Of a DNA stretch of 64,000 nucleotides, positions 59,833 through 64,000 are shown in pieces. The translations under genes were made by a program, and so were the position numbers. The notes beneath the pieces are model-generated. The model was not told where the DNA came from. It saw only the letters and a program-made list of their open reading frames with translations, and ran no database searches. Every line of letters begins with the position of its first letter. Within the stretch, counting starts at the first letter, position 1. The DNA comes from Sphingobium sp. 15-1 (GTDB lineage: Bacteria > Pseudomonadota > Alphaproteobacteria > Sphingomonadales > Sphingomonadaceae): contig NZ_JABXJG010000001.1 of the NCBI RefSeq assembly GCF_013375535.1, positions 1,612,001-1,676,000 on the forward strand. Reading direction: 5' to 3'.

Positions 59833-60846
59833 TCACGCCGCAACCATCGCCAGCAGCGCATCACGGGTGGCGAGCAATTCCTCCAGCGGCGGCCCGTCCG
59901 GTAGCCTGTGCGTCGACGCCATCGCCCGATCGAGCCGCGCCTTGGCTTCGGGCGTGATCTCCGGCAGCAGCTCCGCAATCCCCACCATATCGTCCATGCG
60001 CCCCCAGCAATTGAGCGCCAGATCGCACCCCGCCGCGACGATCGCCGCCGCCAGTTCGGGGATGCTGCCCTTCAACGCCTTCATATCGAGATCGTCGGAC
60101 ATCAGCAGCCCATCGAAGCCGATGCGCCCGCGAATGATCGTCTCGATCACGGAGGGAGACAGGCTTGCCGGCAGATCCGGGTCCCATGCGGTATAGACGA
60201 CATGCGCCGTCATCCCCATGGGCGCATCCTTGAGCGCCTGGAACGGCGCCAGATCGACCGCCAGCGCATCCTCGTCAGCAGTGACGATGGGCAGTTCATG
60301 ATGGCTGTCGACCATCGCCCGGCCATGGCCCGGCATATGCTTGACGATGCCGACCGCGCCGCCATCGGCCAGTCCCTCGATCACCGCCCGGCCCAAAGCC
60401 GCGACCCGCATCGGCTCGGCCCCCAGCGTCCGGTCGCCCATGATGTCGCTCGCCCCCTCGTGCCGCACGTCGAGCAACGGCAGGGCGTCGACGGTGATGC
60501 CGACCTCCGCCAGCGTCGTCGCGATGGCGCGGGCATTGGCGCGGGCGGCGGCGATGGCGCTGGACGGCGCAACCTCATAGAGCCGGTCGAACGCCGCTCC
60601 GGGCGGAAAGCTCGGCCAGACCGGCGCCTGCATCCGCGCCACTCGGCCGCCTTCCTGGTCGATCATGATAAGCAGATCGTCGCGACCATGCAGTGCGCGC
60701 AGATCATCGGTCAGCGTCCGGAGCTGTACGCGATCCACGATATTGCGCCGGAACATTATATATCCGGCGGGCTGGGCCTCCGCGAAGAAGGCGCGTTCAT
60801 CGGGCGTCAGAGTCTCGCCGGAAAGGCCGAAGATAACGGGTTTCAT
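59833..60846 (-). CDS. nagZ: Beta-N-acetylhexosaminidase NagZ
   Basis: Cytoplasmic glycoside hydrolase family 3 enzyme that removes GlcNAc from recycled muropeptides, 337 aa. GH3 NagZ signature KHMPGHGRAMVDSHHELP (Lys169 to Pro186) contains the His-Asp-Ser-His catalytic loop. IDQEGGRVARM binds substrate, and LMSDDLDMKAL carries the nucleophile Asp. ATG at 60846; the upstream in-frame extension is intergenic. Part of the argS-SPOR-nagZ-scpA-scpB-tat cluster. Confidence 0.95.
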   Translation of the reverse strand: MKPVIFGLSGETLTPDERAFFAEAQPAGYIMFRRNIVDRVQLRTLTDDLRALHGRDDLLIMIDQEGGRVARMQAPVWPSFPPGAAFDRLYEVAPSSAIAAARANARAIATTLAEVGITVDALPLLDVRHEGASDIMGDRTLGAEPMRVAALGRAVIEGLADGGAVGIVKHMPGHGRAMVDSHHELPIVTADEDALAVDLAPFQALKDAPMGMTAHVVYTAWDPDLPASLSPSVIETIIRGRIGFDGLLMSDDLDMKALKGSIPELAAAIVAAGCDLALNCWGRMDDMVGIAELLPEITPEAKARLDRAMASTHRLPDGPPLEELLATRDALLAMVAA

Positions 60847-60974
60847 GATAGGGATGGTAGCGGCTGAAAGAGGCTCTGTCGAAGGGGTTATTCCGGCCTT
60901 GGCACAGGATTTGTGGGATTTGGCTGAGGGATAAAAATGGGTGGTTGGCGGACCGTCTGCTCCTTGAAGCAAAA

Positions 60975-61061
60975 CGTGCTCCTGCGAAGGCAGGAGCCCA
61001 GTTCAGACGGTGCGATGATTTACTGAGGACAGGCCTGGGCTCCTGCCTTCGCAGGAGCACG
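60975..61061. repeat. Perfect inverted repeat, GTGCTCCTGC family
   Basis: 27-bp perfect arms (60975-61001 and 61035-61061) with a 33-bp spacer. It occupies most of the gap between the SPOR gene and nagZ, i.e. within the gene cluster. Confidence 0.88.
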
Positions 61062-61101
61062 GCGCGCTTAACGGCAGCTCCTGGCCATTTCAGGCCAAAT
61101 C

Positions 61102-61815
61102 CTAATTCACCACCATGCAGCTCTCGCCCGCCACCTTCAACTTGCCGCAGAGCGTGCTCGCCTGCCCGCCCGCCGCAGCGCGCAGGCGATAGACGGTGCT
61201 GCCGCCGACCTCCGCCTGTTCGATCGACATGGGCAGCGGTTCCAGATAGGTGAAGCGCTTGGACAGCCGTTTCCACGCATCCTTCGCGAAGGCCTGGTTG
61301 CCATAGGCGCCAAGCTGGATGGTGCCGCCCCCGGAGGAACGGGCCGCCGCCGCGGCGGGCTTGGCGTTGGTCTCGTCAGCCACCTTCGCCGTCACGCTCT
61401 GGGCAGGCTTGCCGGGAACGGGCTTGGCGTCGCCTGCGGCCCCCGTCGGCGTGATCGGCGCCTCCGGCACCCGAGTCGGGTCGATCCGTCCATCCCGCGC
61501 CACGCCCTCGCTCGCGGCATAGCTGGCGTCGCCCTCGCCGTCGAACTTCTTGGCGTCGGCTTCCTTGGCCGGAATCTTATAGTCCCCGGCGGGCGCGGCG
61601 ATCAGCTTGCCCTCGCCGCCTGCCCCGCCCGAACGATTCTGGATCAGCCACACGCCCGCGACGACCAGACCGATCAGCACCAGCCCAAAGAGAATGAAGC
61701 CCAGCAGCCGCAGCGGCGAGAGCCCCTGATCCTCCTCATCCTCGATGGCGGGCTCCAGCCAGGGCAGACGCTCATCGTCGTCCAGGTCCAGCCTGCCCCG
61801 CGCATAATCGCCCAT
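61102..61815 (-). CDS. SPOR domain membrane protein
   Basis: Bitopic protein of 237 aa. An acidic cytoplasmic N-terminus (1-33) precedes one membrane helix (about 36-57). A Gly/Ala/Lys/Pro-rich periplasmic linker (58-150) follows, then a C-terminal SPOR domain (about 160-237): GGTIQLGAYGNQAFAKDAW, FTYLEPLPMSIEQAE, TVYRLRAAAGG. SPOR domains bind denuded septal glycan, so a division-site role is likely. ATG at 61815 has GGAGG about 10 nt upstream. It lies 20 bp after argS, as in many alphaproteobacteria. Confidence 0.88.
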   Translation of the reverse strand: MGDYARGRLDLDDDERLPWLEPAIEDEEDQGLSPLRLLGFILFGLVLIGLVVAGVWLIQNRSGGAGGEGKLIAAPAGDYKIPAKEADAKKFDGEGDASYAASEGVARDGRIDPTRVPEAPITPTGAAGDAKPVPGKPAQSVTAKVADETNAKPAAAAARSSGGGTIQLGAYGNQAFAKDAWKRLSKRFTYLEPLPMSIEQAEVGGSTVYRLRAAAGGQASTLCGKLKVAGESCMVVN

Positions 61816-61835
61816 CTCGTCCGTGCCTCCGCCGG

Positions 61836-63563
61836 TTACTGCATCTCGGTCAAGGCTGCGACGCCCATCAGCGCCAAGCCGTTCCGGATGATTTGCCCGA
61901 TTCCCCGGCTCAAGAAAAGCCGCGCAGAGGTGGTGGCCGGATCGTCCATCAGGATGACCCGCGCCTGCGGATTGTCGTTGCCCAGATTCCACCAGCTATG
62001 GAAAGCCGAAGCCAAGTCATTGAGATAGAAGGCAATACGGTGCGGTTCGCGGGCCGAAGCCGCCCCCTCCACCACACGCGGGAACTGCGCGGCGAGCTTC
62101 ACCAGCCCCAGCTCCTCCGTCCCAAGGCGGGACAGGTCGGGCGCGGGCAGATCGATCCCCGCCTCCTCCGCCCGCCGTCCAAGCGAGGAAATCCGCGCAT
62201 GGGCATATTGCACATAGAAGACCGGATTGTCCTTCGACGCCTCCACCACCTTGGCGAAATCGAAGTCCATCTGCGCATCGGCCTTGCGCGTCAACATGGT
62301 GAAGCGCACCACATCCTTGCCCACTTCGCGGACCACATCGGCCAGCGTCACGAAATTGCCGGCGCGCTTGGACATCTTGACCGGCTCACCGTCGCGCAGC
62401 AGACGGACCATCTGGATCAGCTTGACGTCGAAGCGCGCCTTGCCCTCGGTCAGCGCGGCGACGGCGGCCTGGATGCGCTTCACCGTGCCGCCATGGTCGG
62501 CGCCCCAAATGTCGATCAACTGGTCGGCCGTCTGCGCCTTCTGGAAATGATAGGCCATGTCGGCGCCGAAATAGGTCCAGCTTCCGTTGGATTTCTTGAT
62601 CGGCCGGTCCTGATCGTCCCCGAACTGGGTCGAGCGGAACAGCGGCAGTTCGACCGGCTCCCAATCCTCCGGCGTCTCGCCCTTGGGCGCTTCCAGCACG
62701 CCGTCATAGACGAGGTCATGCTCGCGCAGCCATTTTTCCGCCGCTTCGGGCTTCCCGGCCGCCTGCAATTCGGCCTCGGAGGAGAAGATGTCGTGATGGA
62801 TGCCCAGCAGCGCCAGGTCGCTGCGGATCATCTCCATCATCGCGGCGACCGCTTTGGTGCGGAACGGCACCAGCCATTCGCTCTCCGGCGCGCCGACATA
62901 TTTGTCGCCATATTCGGCGGACAGCGCCTGCCCCACCGGCACCAGATAGTCGCCCGGATACAGGCCTTCGGGGATTTCCCCCACATCCTCGCCCAACGCC
63001 TCGCGGTAACGCACATGCGCCGACCGGGCGAGCACGTCGACCTGCCCGCCTGCGTCGTTGATATAATATTCGCGGATGACCTTGTGCCCGATATGCTCCA
63101 GCAGGGTCGCCAGCGCATCGCCCACCACCGCGCCCCGGCAATGGCCCATATGCATGGGGCCGGTCGGGTTGGCGGAGACATATTCGACGTTGACCGTCAC
63201 GCCCTCGCCCGTCGAGGAGTGGCCATATTCCTCCGCCTCCGCATGGATCGCGGCCAGTTCGGCGCGCCAGGTGGCGTCGGTCAGCCTGAGGTTGATGAAG
63301 CCGGGACCGGCGATGGAGGCGCCCTCCACCTCGTCCAGCCTTTCCAGGCCCGCGACGATCTTGTCCGCCAATGCACGCGGATTGGTGCCCGCGGGCTTGG
63401 CCAGCACCATCGCGGCATTGGTGGCGAGGTCGCCATGGCTGGCGTCGCGGGGCGGCTCGACCGTCACCGGCTTGCGGTTCAGGCCTGCAGGCAGCGTGCC
63501 GTCGGCCTCCAGCGCGTCGAGCACGGCGTCGAGATGGGCGGTGAAGCGGTTATACAGAGACAA
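61836..63563 (-). CDS. argS: Arginyl-tRNA synthetase
   Basis: Class I aminoacyl-tRNA synthetase, 575 aa. HIGH-type motif HMGH (138-141) within SANPTGPMHMGHCRG; KMSKR near residues 393-397 (VKMSKRAGNFVT); C-terminal DALR anticodon domain (YVQYAHARISS...). I chose TTG at 63563 (L/M-SLYNRFTAHL), with GGAAAG about 11 nt upstream. A longer frame to an ATG at 63647 exists, but its first 28 residues (e.g. RPFDRLRANGA) are read from a palindromic repeat and are unlikely to be native. Confidence 0.96.
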   Translation of the reverse strand: MSLYNRFTAHLDAVLDALEADGTLPAGLNRKPVTVEPPRDASHGDLATNAAMVLAKPAGTNPRALADKIVAGLERLDEVEGASIAGPGFINLRLTDATWRAELAAIHAEAEEYGHSSTGEGVTVNVEYVSANPTGPMHMGHCRGAVVGDALATLLEHIGHKVIREYYINDAGGQVDVLARSAHVRYREALGEDVGEIPEGLYPGDYLVPVGQALSAEYGDKYVGAPESEWLVPFRTKAVAAMMEMIRSDLALLGIHHDIFSSEAELQAAGKPEAAEKWLREHDLVYDGVLEAPKGETPEDWEPVELPLFRSTQFGDDQDRPIKKSNGSWTYFGADMAYHFQKAQTADQLIDIWGADHGGTVKRIQAAVAALTEGKARFDVKLIQMVRLLRDGEPVKMSKRAGNFVTLADVVREVGKDVVRFTMLTRKADAQMDFDFAKVVEASKDNPVFYVQYAHARISSLGRRAEEAGIDLPAPDLSRLGTEELGLVKLAAQFPRVVEGAASAREPHRIAFYLNDLASAFHSWWNLGNDNPQARVILMDDPATTSARLFLSRGIGQIIRNGLALMGVAALTEMQ

Positions 63564-63585
63564 GGGGCCAACTTTCCAACAGGCG

Positions 63586-63662
63586 CCGTTCGCCCTGAGC
63601 CTGTCGAAGGGTCGCCCTTTCTTCCAAGAAGTACGGGGCTTCGACAAGCTCAGCCCGAACGG
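63586..63662. repeat. Palindromic repeat upstream of argS
   Basis: Arms 63586-63610 and 63639-63662, family CCGTTCGGGCTGAGC, with small mismatches. It lies between argS and the gene entering from the right, and extends the argS open frame upstream. Confidence 0.85.
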
Positions 63663-63677
63663 GGAAATGAACTGAGC

Positions 63678-64000
63678 TTAGCGGGTGGCGTTATATTTGA
63701 GCTGATCCGGGGTTAGGTTGAACCCCACGAGCAGCTCGAAGCTGGTTCGCTGCAGGGCCGCCTTGACGTCCGGCTGCGCGAAGGGATCGATCGCCGCGTC
63801 GGCGTCGCCCGCCTTGCGCTTCTGCGTGATCATCGCCTGGATGGGCGCGGGCAGCGTCGCGGCGGCCTTGTTCACATAGGAACCGGCCTTGGCGGTCGCG
63901 CTGGCGCGATATTGCCCTGCCGGGAAGTCCAGCACCACCTGGCCCACGCGCTTGGCGACCACGGCGTTGCCGCCCCGCACCACGGCGGAATAATAAGGCA
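63678..64000 (-). CDS. Unidentified protein, C-terminal part (cut by the right edge)
   Basis: Open frame of 107 residues to the window edge, ending ...FELLVGFNLTPDQLKYNATR. It reads through PYYSAVVRGGNAVVAKRVGQVVLDF without a clear start, so it is most likely the 3' end of a longer gene; a GTG at 63983 could start a 101-aa form. No signal peptide or motif recognised. It is 115 bp upstream of argS on the same strand. Confidence 0.6.
   Translation of the reverse strand, partial: PYYSAVVRGGNAVVAKRVGQVVLDFPAGQYRASATAKAGSYVNKAAATLPAPIQAMITQKRKAGDADAAIDPFAQPDVKAALQRTSFELLVGFNLTPDQLKYNATR

Overview
The window looks like a chromosomal core region of a sphingomonad (Alphaproteobacteria, Sphingomonadaceae; Sphingobium/Sphingomonas-like). 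The reasons are: high GC content; a serine palmitoyltransferase gene beside a dedicated acyl carrier protein (sphingolipid synthesis); an NDUFS4-type complex I accessory subunit; alphaproteobacterial SOS boxes of the form GTTC-N7-GTTC; a GGAAC-type general-stress promoter motif; and many short palindromic intergenic repeats of kinds common in this family. No phage, transposase, CRISPR array, rRNA or tRNA was seen.

Layout. 1-7.4 kb: the SOS mutasome cassette imuA-imuB-dnaE2 (dnaE2 cut by the left edge), then cvpA and radA. Perfect SOS boxes sit before imuA and before radA. 7.6-16 kb: a patatin-like lipase, a lipoprotein, phhB, a zincin metalloprotease, ccmAB, a DMT transporter, chorismate mutase, a long-chain polyprenyl diphosphate synthase and a TSUP permease. 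16-24.2 kb: hrpB, an NDUFS4-like protein, a lone Pycsar-effector-like membrane protein, the sphingolipid ACP and SPT genes, a hybrid histidine kinase and a Tam41-like nucleotidyltransferase. 24.2-29.9 kb: the glycine cleavage operon gcvT-gcvH-gcvPA-gcvPB plus a DUF938 methyltransferase, behind a tandem glycine riboswitch. 30-33.1 kb: dgt and a TPR/SPOR protein.

33.2-52.3 kb is a complete, tightly overlapped division and cell wall (dcw) cluster on the minus strand: mraZ-rsmH-ftsL-ftsI-murE-murF-mraY-murD-ftsW-murG-murC-[65-aa ORF]-murB-ddl-ftsQ-ftsA-ftsZ. It makes and flips lipid II and builds the Z ring and divisome. A 10-bp-periodic GGGA triplet lies before mraZ. Upstream on the same strand are a GldG-like membrane protein, a small membrane protein and cysK. 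55.2-56.7 kb holds a SleB-type wall hydrolase, a strong candidate small RNA and an entericidin lipoprotein. 56.7-64 kb is the classic alphaproteobacterial run argS-SPOR-nagZ-scpA-scpB-tatA-tatB-tatC, entered on the right by the end of an unidentified gene.

The most unusual features are: (1) palindromic repeats inserted in frame inside three coding regions (murD, the GldG-like gene and hrpB), while other copies supply the start or stop regions of scpA and hrpB; (2) a candidate stress-regulated small RNA whose two hairpins each expose a C-rich, anti-Shine-Dalgarno-like loop; (3) paired SOS boxes for the mutasome and radA; (4) an uncharacterised 65-aa gene locked between murC and murB. Function names rest on motif and family recognition by eye. 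No database search was possible.
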